From Aquicoccus sp. G2-2 (GTDB lineage: Bacteria; Pseudomonadota; Alphaproteobacteria; Rhodobacterales; Rhodobacteraceae): DNA of 64,000 bases. Below the pieces are notes generated by a model. That model was not told the origin of the DNA and made no database searches. It saw only the letters and a list, made by a program, of their open reading frames with translations. The first letter of the stretch is position 1. Every line of letters starts with the position of its first letter. Positions 56,691-64,000 of this stretch are shown here, piece after piece. The DNA lies in contig NZ_JAYDCK010000003.1 of assembly GCF_034555965.1 (NCBI RefSeq), forward strand, positions 2,976,001-3,040,000, read 5' to 3'. The translations under genes and the position numbers were made by a program.

Positions 56691-57710
56691 TCAGCCCTCC
56701 TCAAGCTCATTGCCGGACGTAACGCCGCTGATCAGTTGATAGCTGAGCAGGTCGGCGATGTCATGCGGGTCGCGGTGCATCGGCTCTGCATTTGCCGTCA
56801 GGGTGCGTAGCTGGGAGGATTCGGATTGATAGAGCGCGTCGGCCTCCTCATGGGAGATGAAAGCGAACCGCAGAACGGTGCCGGGGGCACTCTGCGCGAT
56901 TTTGGGCAGGTCCTGCGGGATCACTGCGCCGATGCGGGGATAGCCGCCGATGGTCTGACATTCCGGGCCAAGCACGAAGGGAATGCCATCGCCAGTCATC
57001 TGAATATCGCCCGGCACGATTACGTCAGAAACAATGCCAAGCTGGTCGGTCGCCTGAAACGGCTCCCCGTCAAAGTCGAGCCGCACTCCTTGCCGGTTGC
57101 CATGGGTCGAGCGGCGAAAATCTGTTTTGGCAAAACGGGCGCGAGTTTCGCTTGAATAGAGACTGGTTTGCGGGCCTTCGACGACGCGGATCAGGCCGCC
57201 CGAAACCCGGTCTTCGGGGCTGAGACGCTGGGGCGCTGCGGCAGGCGAGGTGTCAGGACCGAAGGGCAGGGTATCGCCTGCAGACAACGCATGGCCCAGC
57301 CCGGCGCCCAGATGTGCAGACCGCGAACCAAGGATTTCAGGTGTGGCAATCCCGCTGGCGAGGCAGAGATAGCCATAAACTCCGGCAATGGCCGGGCCGA
57401 TTTCAAGCTGCGCGTCGGGCATCAACAGATGGCTGGCGTTCCAGGTGAGCGGTGTGCCATCCAGTGTGGCGCGCATCGCCGCGCCGGTAAGTGCGAACCG
57501 GGTCGGGGTGTCGGCGGTGAAGCTGCCGCCCATACCGGCCATTTCGATGGCGGCGCATGGTGTCGATTGGCCCAGCAGGGCGGCCCCTTCAAGCAAAGCC
57601 AGTCGATCCGCCGCCCCGCCGCGCGAAAGGCCCAGCCGCAAGGTGCCGGAACGGCCCAAATCCTGCACCGACAGGGCCGGGCCAGCGCGGTGAATGGAAA
57701 GCGTGCTCAT
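56691..57710 (-). CDS. pxpC: 5-oxoprolinase subunit PxpC (KipA-like, biotin-dependent carboxyltransferase domain)
   Basis: A 339-residue protein. The start IHRAGPALSVQDLGRSGTLR, followed by GLSRGGAADRLALLEGAALL, is typical of KipA/AHS2 proteins; GPECQTIGGYPRIGAVIPQD is the late family signature. It overlaps pxpB by four bases. Part of the PxpABC complex that opens the 5-oxoproline ring. Confidence 0.92.
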   Translation of the reverse strand: MSTLSIHRAGPALSVQDLGRSGTLRLGLSRGGAADRLALLEGAALLGQSTPCAAIEMAGMGGSFTADTPTRFALTGAAMRATLDGTPLTWNASHLLMPDAQLEIGPAIAGVYGYLCLASGIATPEILGSRSAHLGAGLGHALSAGDTLPFGPDTSPAAAPQRLSPEDRVSGGLIRVVEGPQTSLYSSETRARFAKTDFRRSTHGNRQGVRLDFDGEPFQATDQLGIVSDVIVPGDIQMTGDGIPFVLGPECQTIGGYPRIGAVIPQDLPKIAQSAPGTVLRFAFISHEEADALYQSESSQLRTLTANAEPMHRDPHDIADLLSYQLISGVTSGNELEEG

Positions 57711-58447
57711 GGCGCCTCCTCCAGCCGTGCGCCGCCCAGCCCATCATTATTGCTGCGCGTGATCCGGTCGAATTCTTCCGCCGAGACAGGCGCAAATTGC
57801 AGCACATCACCGGGCAGCAGCGGGAAAGGTTGATCGGCGTCTGGGCGGTAGGGGCGAAACGCGGTTTGCCCGATCTGGCGCCAGCCGGTTGGGGCTTCGG
57901 CGGTGAAGATGATGAGTTGCCGCACGGCAGCGACCAGCGCGCCGGCAGGGACAGAGGCGGTGATTTCCTGCTGGCGCGGAATGTCCCAGCGTTCGGGCAA
58001 CATGCCCATATAGGGCTGCCCCGGTGCAAAGCCGATGGCCAGAACGCGCACCGGATGGGCGACGAGATCGGCTACGGTTTTTTCTTCGGTCATTTCGAGA
58101 AGGGCGGCGACTTCGGCCAGTTGCGGGCCAAGCGTACCGCCAAAGGCCGCCGGGATATGCCAGCGCCGCGCAGGTGCGGCCTCAGGCAAGGAGCGCCAAT
58201 CCTGCGCGGAAAGACGGCTTTGTAGTGCTTGGGTGAGTGCCGCGCGCGTGGTTTTGCTTTGGTCGAATCGCACATAGACGGACGCCAGCGCGGTGGAAAC
58301 CTCGGCGACACCTTCGGGCGGATCGGTATCGAGCGCCGCAGCAAAAGCCAGCACGGCGCGGTTGGCGGCATCATCAAGCGTGGTGGCGAAGCGCACCAGA
58401 AGCCCATCGGCACCAAGCGGGGCAATATCGGGACTGTGCTTTGTCAT
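57707..58447 (-). CDS. pxpB: 5-oxoprolinase subunit PxpB (KipI-like)
   Basis: A 246-residue KipI/AHS1 protein. Family segments are VRVLAIGFAPGQPYMGMLPE, then IPRQQEITASVPAGALVAAV, then TGWRQIGQTAF. It is the first gene of the pxpB-pxpC-pxpA-SDR set. The gene order B-C-A is common in proteobacteria. The older name reflects B. subtilis KipI, an inhibitor of the sporulation kinase KinA; that role does not apply here. Confidence 0.92.
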   Translation of the reverse strand: MTKHSPDIAPLGADGLLVRFATTLDDAANRAVLAFAAALDTDPPEGVAEVSTALASVYVRFDQSKTTRAALTQALQSRLSAQDWRSLPEAAPARRWHIPAAFGGTLGPQLAEVAALLEMTEEKTVADLVAHPVRVLAIGFAPGQPYMGMLPERWDIPRQQEITASVPAGALVAAVRQLIIFTAEAPTGWRQIGQTAFRPYRPDADQPFPLLPGDVLQFAPVSAEEFDRITRSNNDGLGGARLEEAP

Positions 58448-58540
58448 TCATCCGGGCAGATTGCGGCATGTGTTCGGGCTTGAGTGTTGTGCAAACTGGC
58501 CGCAATGAAAAGCCCCGACAGTCTGCTGCGCAAATATTGG

Positions 58541-59449
58541 CTAGCCTACTTGAAACACCCGAGAGGGATGCAACTCTCCGGCCTTATAGCGGCCAACGGC
58601 GAGCGCGCGGCCATCAAATGACGCCCAGCATTCATCGCCATACTCCACGTCATGCGCGATCACCATGCCGGGATTGCCGTTGCGCAGCCGCGCCGCCCCT
58701 GCGTCGGTCGCCTTCACTTCCGGCAGGTCCATCAGCCCCACTTCCAGCGGGCGCAACCAGTCATCGAGCGCGGGTGTGCGGGCGAGCTCTTCGATCTGCA
58801 CAAAGGTGATCGCATCGGTGCATTCAAACGGGCCGGACCAGAGCCGCCGCAACCGGGTTACATGACCGTAACAGCCCAGCACTTCGCCGAGATCGCGAGC
58901 AAGGCTGCGCACGTAACCACCCTTGCCGCAAGTCATGTCAAGCACCGCATGATCGGCATCGGGCCGGTCGATCAACAAGAGTTCTTCGACCCAGAGCGGG
59001 CGCGGCTCGACTTCAAATTCCTCACCGGCACGGGCCAGCTTGTAAGCGCGCTGCCCGTCGATCTTCACTGCGGAAAATTTCGGTGGAATCTGCTCTGTTT
59101 CGCCCAAAAATCCGGAAAGTGCGGCTTTGATCTCATCATCCGTAGGGCGCAGGTCGGAGTGCGCGATGACCTCGCCTTCGGCATCGTCGGTATTGGTCGC
59201 CTCGCCCAGTTTCACGGTAAAGCGATACGCTTTCAGCGCGTCGGTGACATAAGGCACCGTCTTGGTCGCCTCGCCCAGTGCGATGGCCAATAGGCCCGTC
59301 GCGTCAGGGTCGAGCGTGCCGGCGTGGCCTGCCTTTTTCGCGTCAAACGCCCAGCGGACCTTGTTGACTACCGCTGTTGAAGTCATGCCAGCCGGTTTAT
59401 CGACGATGAGCCAGCCTGAAATATCGCGGCCTTTGCGTTTGCGTGCCAT
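58541..59449 (-). CDS. truB: tRNA pseudouridine(55) synthase TruB
   Basis: A 302-residue enzyme that makes pseudouridine 55 in the T-loop of tRNAs. The catalytic Asp is in [20 protein letters not shown]; the start [17 protein letters not shown] and the late [16 protein letters not shown] are family signatures. The ATG at 59449 has AAGG six bases upstream; the longer ORF start at 59512 was rejected. Its position near rbfA is the usual infB/rbfA/truB neighbourhood, here with one gene inserted. Confidence 0.94.
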   Translation of the reverse strand: MARKRKGRDISGWLIVDKPAGMTSTAVVNKVRWAFDAKKAGHAGTLDPDATGLLAIALGEATKTVPYVTDALKAYRFTVKLGEATNTDDAEGEVIAHSDLRPTDDEIKAALSGFLGETEQIPPKFSAVKIDGQRAYKLARAGEEFEVEPRPLWVEELLLIDRPDADHAVLDMTCGKGGYVRSLARDLGEVLGCYGHVTRLRRLWSGPFECTDAITFVQIEELARTPALDDWLRPLEVGLMDLPEVKATDAGAARLRNGNPGMVIAHDVEYGDECWASFDGRALAVGRYKAGELHPSRVFQVG

Positions 59450-59542
59450 CGTGCGCCTTTTTTTAATGTTGCGCCCGGCGAGGTAATGGATGGGCGGAGC
59501 TGCGTCAATCATGTGCAGGCAGAACCTGCGGTGCTTGCCCGA

Positions 59543-60265
59543 TTACTCTACCACGCCGACGATTGGGCCAAGTGCGAAGCCGAGATCATCGCGGCCAATC
59601 TCGGGTGCGTAGAGCCGCGAAACCCTGCCATCGAGATAAAGCGCCTGCGGCAGGTGCAGGTAATCGCGGAAAAAGCGGCCGAATTCGTGGAAGGTGACGA
59701 TCTGGTTCGAGATGGCAAAGACCACGCGGCGACCATCGGCGGAGGTGCCAACACCATTGCGGATATGGCGGCTGTCGCTGTCTTTCAAGAAGCGCGGGTG
59801 CAGCTTGCCATCAATCACCAGCATCGGGCCGGATTGGGTGGCATCACGGCAGGCGGGGTTTTCGCGGGCGTAGTGCAGAGTTTCGATCACATCAGCGCGG
59901 CCTTCACGGATGCAAAACACCCCGTTGGGCAGCAACCCGAAATTGCCGGGGCCTTCGGATGTGATCAGGCGGTGAAGCTCTTCCCCGTTCTGGATATAAA
60001 GCCCGACAGGGGCGCGATCATTGTGGTACATGCCCGCGTTCATCGCGAATTCGAGCTGCTTGCCCTTGGGCGAGAGGGCCGCGCGCACGCCTGAGAACTG
60101 GCCGATCACCTCGCCTGCGTCATTGTTGAGGAAAAGCTCGATCCGCTCTGCCGTGGCATCGACCTCGCAGACCGAATAGGAAATGTCCTCGTAACTCACG
60201 TCGTTGCAGCTGACGGCCTGGGCCGCCCCGGCCCAGAGTGCGAAAAACACCGCCAGCCAACGCAT
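59543..60265 (-). CDS. phosphodiester glycosidase family protein (DUF2233), exported
   Basis: A 240-residue protein with a short signal peptide ([17 protein letters not shown]). The mature domain shows the NAGPA/DUF2233 features AMNAGMYHNDRAPVGLYI, then SGPMLVIDGKLHPRF and LDGRVSRLYAPEI. The family includes uncovering-enzyme-like phosphodiester glycosidases, some acting on the cell envelope; function here is unknown. The ATG overlaps the rbfA stop (TAATG), so it is cotranscribed with rbfA and truB. Confidence 0.86.
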   Translation of the reverse strand: MRWLAVFFALWAGAAQAVSCNDVSYEDISYSVCEVDATAERIELFLNNDAGEVIGQFSGVRAALSPKGKQLEFAMNAGMYHNDRAPVGLYIQNGEELHRLITSEGPGNFGLLPNGVFCIREGRADVIETLHYARENPACRDATQSGPMLVIDGKLHPRFLKDSDSRHIRNGVGTSADGRRVVFAISNQIVTFHEFGRFFRDYLHLPQALYLDGRVSRLYAPEIGRDDLGFALGPIVGVVE

Positions 60266-60660
60266 TACTGCTCCACGTCGCGGCGCACGTCATCCTGACC
60301 GAAAAGCCGCCGCGTTTCGTCCATCCGATCAAACGTATCATCCAGACGAAAGCGCAGATCGGGGGCGTATTTCAACCCCAGAGATTTGCCGATCATGCGC
60401 CGCAACTCGCCCTTGTTGCGGGCCAGCGCGGGCACGGCCAGATCCTGATGCTGCCCACCGAGCGGCATGACATAGGCGGTTGCGATCTTCAGGTCGGGGG
60501 ACACACGCACTTCGCCCACGGTGATCGACATGGTGTTCAATTCGGGGTCGTGGACATCGCCACGGCCCAGCACTTCGGCCAGTTTACGCCGGATCAGTTC
60601 GCCCACGCGCAATTGCCGCTGGGACGGGCCGGGACCATCATGAAATTTGTTCTTTGCCAT
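60265..60660 (-). CDS. rbfA: 30S ribosome-binding factor RbfA
   Basis: A 131-residue KH-like protein needed for 16S rRNA 5'-end maturation and cold adaptation. [20 protein letters not shown] is the N-terminal signature and [20 protein letters not shown] is the C-terminal one. The ATG at 60660 begins [14 protein letters not shown], the usual alphaproteobacterial start; the long ORF upstream in this frame (to 61074) lies opposite dapB and is a shadow. Confidence 0.94.
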   Translation of the reverse strand: MAKNKFHDGPGPSQRQLRVGELIRRKLAEVLGRGDVHDPELNTMSITVGEVRVSPDLKIATAYVMPLGGQHQDLAVPALARNKGELRRMIGKSLGLKYAPDLRFRLDDTFDRMDETRRLFGQDDVRRDVEQ

Positions 60661-60747
60661 GCGCCGCACATAAGCCTTTGCCGGGGCTTTGCCAAGCGCC
60701 GGGTGCTGGGCTAAGGAAGGGAAAAGCAGCCTGCGGAGGAATGGACC

Positions 60748-61557
60748 ATGGCGGAATTGCCGGGAATCGTAATCACTGGTGCCTCGGGGCGCATGGGGCA
60801 GATGCTGGTGCGCGAGATTGTGACCTCGGACAAAGCGCAGCTTGTCGGCGCAATCGAGCGTGACGGCCATGACTGGCTTGGCCGGGATGTGGGCGAGGCG
60901 ATGGGAATCGGCGCGCTGGGCGTGCTGGTGCAAAGCGATCCGCTGGAGAGTTTCGCGCGCGCCCATGCGGTGATTGATTTCACCTCGCCGGAGGCGACGC
61001 TTGGTTTTGCCAAATACGCGGCACAGGCACGGGTGGTGCATGTAATCGGCACGACCGGCATGACTGAGGCGCAAATCGCCAAGTTAGAGCCTGCTTCGCG
61101 CCATGCGGTGATCGTGCGGGCGGGCAATATGAGTCTTGGCGTTAACCTGCTGACGCAATTGACCCGCAAAGTGGCAGAGGCGCTTGATGAAGACTACGAC
61201 ATCGAGGTGATCGAGGCTCATCACAATCAGAAGGTCGATGCGCCGTCTGGCACGGCCTTGATGCTGGGCGAAGCGGCGGCAGAGGGGCGCGGCGTGGCGC
61301 TAAGCGATGTGGCAGATCGTGGGCGCGACGGGCATACCGGCAAGCGCGCACGCGGCGATATCGGCTTCACCGCGATTCGCGGCGGCGATATCGTGGGGGA
61401 GCATGACGTGATGTTCGCCGCGGCGGGAGAGCGGATTATCCTGCGCCATGTTGCCACGGACCGCTCAATTTATGCCCGTGGCGCGCTCAAAGCCGCGCTT
61501 TGGGGGCAAGACAAGGCACCGGGTCAGTATGATATGATTGACGTGCTGGGGTTGTGA
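60748..61557 (+). CDS. dapB: 4-hydroxy-tetrahydrodipicolinate reductase DapB
   Basis: A 269-residue enzyme of lysine and meso-diaminopimelate synthesis. The nucleotide motif is [19 protein letters not shown], the substrate-binding region [17 protein letters not shown] with the catalytic His pair and Lys, and the C-terminal [28 protein letters not shown] precedes the ATG at a normal distance. It diverges from rbfA across an 87-base gap that must contain both promoters. Confidence 0.95.
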   Translation: MAELPGIVITGASGRMGQMLVREIVTSDKAQLVGAIERDGHDWLGRDVGEAMGIGALGVLVQSDPLESFARAHAVIDFTSPEATLGFAKYAAQARVVHVIGTTGMTEAQIAKLEPASRHAVIVRAGNMSLGVNLLTQLTRKVAEALDEDYDIEVIEAHHNQKVDAPSGTALMLGEAAAEGRGVALSDVADRGRDGHTGKRARGDIGFTAIRGGDIVGEHDVMFAAAGERIILRHVATDRSIYARGALKAALWGQDKAPGQYDMIDVLGL

Positions 61558-61604
61558 CACGGTATCGTCATTCGCGCGCGGAGCGGGTCATCCCGCCTTC
61601 GGTC

Positions 61605-61783
61605 TCAGAAATCGACCGCGATGCCTTTTCTTTCCCAATCGCCATAGCGCGCGGGGTCGAGCCCGTCTCGCCCGCCAAGTTCCTTTGGCGTCTGTCGGGC
61701 TTCTGTTTCGGCTTTGCGGCGGCGTTCTTCGGCCTCTTGCAAGGCGCGGAGGGCGGCGGGGGGAGGTCTTTCTTCTCGGTCAT
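61605..61783 (-). CDS. DUF1674/SdhAF4-like small protein (succinate dehydrogenase assembly factor 4 family), frameshifted
   Basis: One frame starts MTEKKDLPP from the ATG at 61783; another carries ALRALQEAEERRRKAETEAR and the family C-terminal signature GGRDGLDPARYGDWERKGIA followed by VDF. They join if one base is added to the six-G run at 61758-61763 (C on the coding strand), giving 59 residues, the usual length. SdhAF4 relatives bind flavinylated SdhA during complex II assembly. It converges on dapB and diverges from rsmB, a common Rhodobacterales arrangement. Without repair the gene would be missed. Confidence 0.75.
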
Positions 61784-61827
61784 GCGCTTGATATACGCCG
61801 CGCTTGAGACTTTGCCAAGGACAGTTC

Positions 61828-63081
61828 ATGAGCACCGCTTCGGCCCGCCGCACCGCCGTTTACCTGCTGGATCAGGTTCTCGGCGAACACCGTCTTCTGA
61901 GTGAACTGGGGGCGGCCTATGACCGGCTCCCCGCCGAGCGCGCCCGCGCGCAGCGGTTGGCCACCGAGACGCTGCGTGGGCTGGAACGCGCTGACCGGCT
62001 GCTTGCGCGGCATTTGAACAAAGCGCCGGCCCTGCATGTGCGCAATGTGTTGCGGCTGGCAACGGTTGAGCTGGCCCATGGTGGCGATGCACATGGGGTG
62101 GTAAATGAGGCGGTGAATATCGTGGCCAGCCACAAGCGGCATAACCGGCTCAAGGGGTTGGTGAACGCTGTGCTGCGCAAGATCGCGGCAGAGGTGCCCG
62201 AGGCGTGGCAGCGGTTACGTGTTCCGCGCCTGCCAAAATGGCTGCGCACGCCGCTGGTTCAGGCTTATGGGCCGGACGTGATGGCGGCAATGGAGGCGGC
62301 GCATTTTAACGGTGCGGCGCTCGACATAACGGCAAAAACAGACCCTGATACGGCGCAAAAGGCTCTTGATGGCGTATTGTTACCGACCGGCTCTATCCGG
62401 CTTGAAGGCTCTCATCAGGTGACGGGTTTGCCGGGTTATGTGGTTGGCGACTGGTGGGTGCAAGATGCCGCCGCTGCCCTGCCTGCGCGCATTCTCGCGG
62501 CGCAACCGGGGGAAAAGGTGCTTGATATGTGTGCGGCTCCGGGCGGCAAGACGCTACAATTGGCGGCGACTGGTGCGGATGTGACGGCGCTTGATATTTC
62601 CGAAGCGCGGCTGGAGCGGGTGCATCAGAATCTTGCGCGCACCGGATTGACTGCTGTTGTCGAGGCGGGTGATGCGCTCATTCATCAGGGCCGGTATGAC
62701 GCGATCTTGCTTGACGCGCCCTGCTCGGCCACCGGCACGCTCCGCCGTCACCCGGATTTGCCTTGGGCCAAGGACGGTGCGGAATTTGCCGGATTGATCG
62801 ACTTGCAGGCACAGATGCTGGATCACGCCATCAGCCTGTTGAATCCCGGCGGGCGGATCGTGTTTTGCACCTGTAGCCTGCTGCCGGATGAAGGCGAGTG
62901 CCAGGTTGAAGAGGCGCTGGGACGGCATAAAGCGTTGAAAGCCGACCGCGCTGCGCTTCGGGTACCGGGAATCAACGCCGAATGGGGCACGCAAGAAGGC
63001 GGCCTGCGCCTGCGCCCGGATTACTGGGCTGATTGCGGCGGGATGGACGGATTTTACATTGCCTGCCTGCGGCTGGATTAG
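61828..63081 (+). CDS. rsmB: 16S rRNA (cytosine-C5) methyltransferase RsmB-like
   Basis: A 417-residue protein: an N-terminal NusB-like RNA-binding domain (about residues 5-130, with VVNEAVNIVASHKRHNRLKG) and a C-terminal methyltransferase. SAM binding is at VLDMCAAPGGKTLQLAATGA, and the two catalytic cysteines are in LLDAPCSATGTLRRHPDL and VFCTCSLLPDEGECQ. The ATG at 61828 has AAGGA upstream. The family methylates C967 of 16S rRNA. Confidence 0.92.
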   Translation: MSTASARRTAVYLLDQVLGEHRLLSELGAAYDRLPAERARAQRLATETLRGLERADRLLARHLNKAPALHVRNVLRLATVELAHGGDAHGVVNEAVNIVASHKRHNRLKGLVNAVLRKIAAEVPEAWQRLRVPRLPKWLRTPLVQAYGPDVMAAMEAAHFNGAALDITAKTDPDTAQKALDGVLLPTGSIRLEGSHQVTGLPGYVVGDWWVQDAAAALPARILAAQPGEKVLDMCAAPGGKTLQLAATGADVTALDISEARLERVHQNLARTGLTAVVEAGDALIHQGRYDAILLDAPCSATGTLRRHPDLPWAKDGAEFAGLIDLQAQMLDHAISLLNPGGRIVFCTCSLLPDEGECQVEEALGRHKALKADRAALRVPGINAEWGTQEGGLRLRPDYWADCGGMDGFYIACLRLD

Positions 63082-63183
63082 GCGGAATCCCCCTGCGCAC
63101 GGGTTTTCATGGATGACCTGCGCCGAAACCCGCGCTATCATGCCACGAAAAGCCGCCGAAAAGAGCGCATGAGGCAGAAACCG

Positions 63184-64000
63184 ATGCCAGATTCTCAAAC
63201 GACAGGCACGTGGCGAACACGAGCCTTGAACCGCGCCCATGCGCGCCTGAGCGGGCTTGGCCGGGGCGCAACCGCGTTCGTTTCGCAACCTGAGCCGCGC
63301 ACTATCGGCATGTTTGCACGTGGGCGGCAGCTTGTGGCTGGCAATTTCCTGTTTGCCGGGCATCTGGTGGAAAACGGCGAGGCGAGCATCTGGGCGCTGG
63401 GCGTACAGAGTGCGGCATTTCAGGCCGAGATTCACGGGTTTGCGTGGCTTGATGATCTGGCGGCGGTGGGTGATCTGGCCTCACGCGCACGTGCTCAAGC
63501 GTGGACCTGGGACTGGATCGCGCGTTATGGCAGCGGCAAGGGCGCAGGGTGGACGCCGGAGCTGACCGGGCGGCGGCTGATCCGCTGGATCAACCACGCG
63601 CTTTTCCTGCTACAGAATCGCGACAAGGCGCTAAGCGACCAGTTCTATCGTTCGCTGGCGCAGCAGACGCATTTTCTTGGCCGTCGCTGGCAGGCGACCC
63701 GCCCCGGTTTGCCGCGTTTCGAGGCCTTGACCGGGTTGATCTATGCCGGGTTGTCGCTGGAAGGGATGGAGCGGCATGTGAAACCGGCGGTGAAGGCGCT
63801 GGCGCAAGAATGCGAACGTCAGGTCAATGACGAAGGCGGCATTCCGACGCGCAATCCCGAAGAGCTTCTGGAGGTGTTTACCTTGCTCACCTGGGCGGCG
63901 GCGGCGCTGGAGGAGGCGGGCAAGTTTGTTCCGCGCGCACATTTTAGCGCCATAGAGCGGATCGCACCGACGCTGCGCACCCTGCGCCATGCCGATGGCG
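63184..64000 (+). CDS. heparinase II/III family protein, N-terminal part (runs off the window)
   Basis: An open frame of 272 codons reaches the right edge. It includes GRQLVAGNFLFAGHLVENGE, the segment AFQAEIHGFAWLDDLA, then GWTPELTGRRLIRWINHALF and NDEGGIPTRNPEELLEVFTL, which fit the alpha-helical N-terminal domain of the heparinase II/III-like proteins that follow rsmB in Rhodobacterales (often before purH). GAGG lies nine bases before the ATG at 63184; an in-frame ATG at 63169 is also possible. The catalytic domain is outside the window, and a role in polysaccharide breakdown is not established for this branch. Confidence 0.75.
   Translation, partial: MPDSQTTGTWRTRALNRAHARLSGLGRGATAFVSQPEPRTIGMFARGRQLVAGNFLFAGHLVENGEASIWALGVQSAAFQAEIHGFAWLDDLAAVGDLASRARAQAWTWDWIARYGSGKGAGWTPELTGRRLIRWINHALFLLQNRDKALSDQFYRSLAQQTHFLGRRWQATRPGLPRFEALTGLIYAGLSLEGMERHVKPAVKALAQECERQVNDEGGIPTRNPEELLEVFTLLTWAAAALEEAGKFVPRAHFSAIERIAPTLRTLRHADG

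Noticed and set aside
60661-61169. Upstream extension of the rbfA frame to 61074 and another minus ORF
   Set aside because: They are antisense to dapB; the RbfA family start is the ATG at 60660.

Overview
The window reads as a high-GC alphaproteobacterial chromosome, most likely from the Rhodobacteraceae (Roseobacter group). The evidence is the density of substrate-binding-protein transporters (ABC, TRAP, TTT, TAXI), the FolE2-type GTP cyclohydrolase, and the housekeeping run truB, phosphodiester-glycosidase-like gene, rbfA, dapB, sdhAF4-like gene, rsmB, heparinase-like gene. No insertion sequence, phage gene or CRISPR array was seen. One tRNA gene (tRNA-Thr, anticodon CGT) lies at 22039-22114.

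Layout. 1-10.6 kb: a GntR/FCD regulator diverges from a tightly coupled operon with a dipeptide-type ABC importer, a flavin-reductase-like protein, an Asp/Glu/hydantoin racemase and two amidohydrolases; a third amidohydrolase starts at the left edge. The set suggests catabolism of an imported cyclic amide or N-heterocycle. 10.8-18.6 kb: a LysR regulator diverges from a Rieske oxygenase and reductase, a class II aldolase and a DctPQM TRAP transporter; a ketopantoate-reductase-like gene faces them. 19-22.1 kb: periplasmic protein, blue copper protein, ECF sigma factor and folE2 in one operon, then the tRNA. 22.4-30.7 kb (minus): IclR regulator, E1-alpha/E1-beta pair, DctPQM, an acetolactate-synthase-like thiamine enzyme and an unrecognised internally duplicated protein in one operon. 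30.9-35.9 kb (minus): complete branched-chain keto-acid dehydrogenase operon. 36.2-49.4 kb: an ACMSD-type amidohydrolase, MarR regulator, TctCBA transporter, IclR regulator, then a thiamine enzyme, flavoprotein hydroxylase, TfdA/TauD-type oxygenase and TAXI-TRAP transporter, resembling an aromatic or aryl-acid pathway. 49.5-53.6 kb: EfeUOB iron importer. 53.9-54.8 kb: a porin-like beta-barrel. 55.2-58.4 kb: SDR and the PxpABC 5-oxoprolinase. 58.5-64 kb: housekeeping genes.

A caution runs through the annotation. Nine genes (GntR, dppD-like, dppF-like, the second complete amidohydrolase, the Rieske reductase, bkdB, the ACMSD-type amidohydrolase, the porin and the sdhAF4-like gene) are each broken by a one-base length error at a homopolymer, eight being contractions. 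Adding or removing one base restores a family-typical protein in every case. This points to sequencing or assembly error rather than gene decay, so these genes are annotated as probably functional. Start sites were chosen from ribosome-binding sites and family-typical N-termini.
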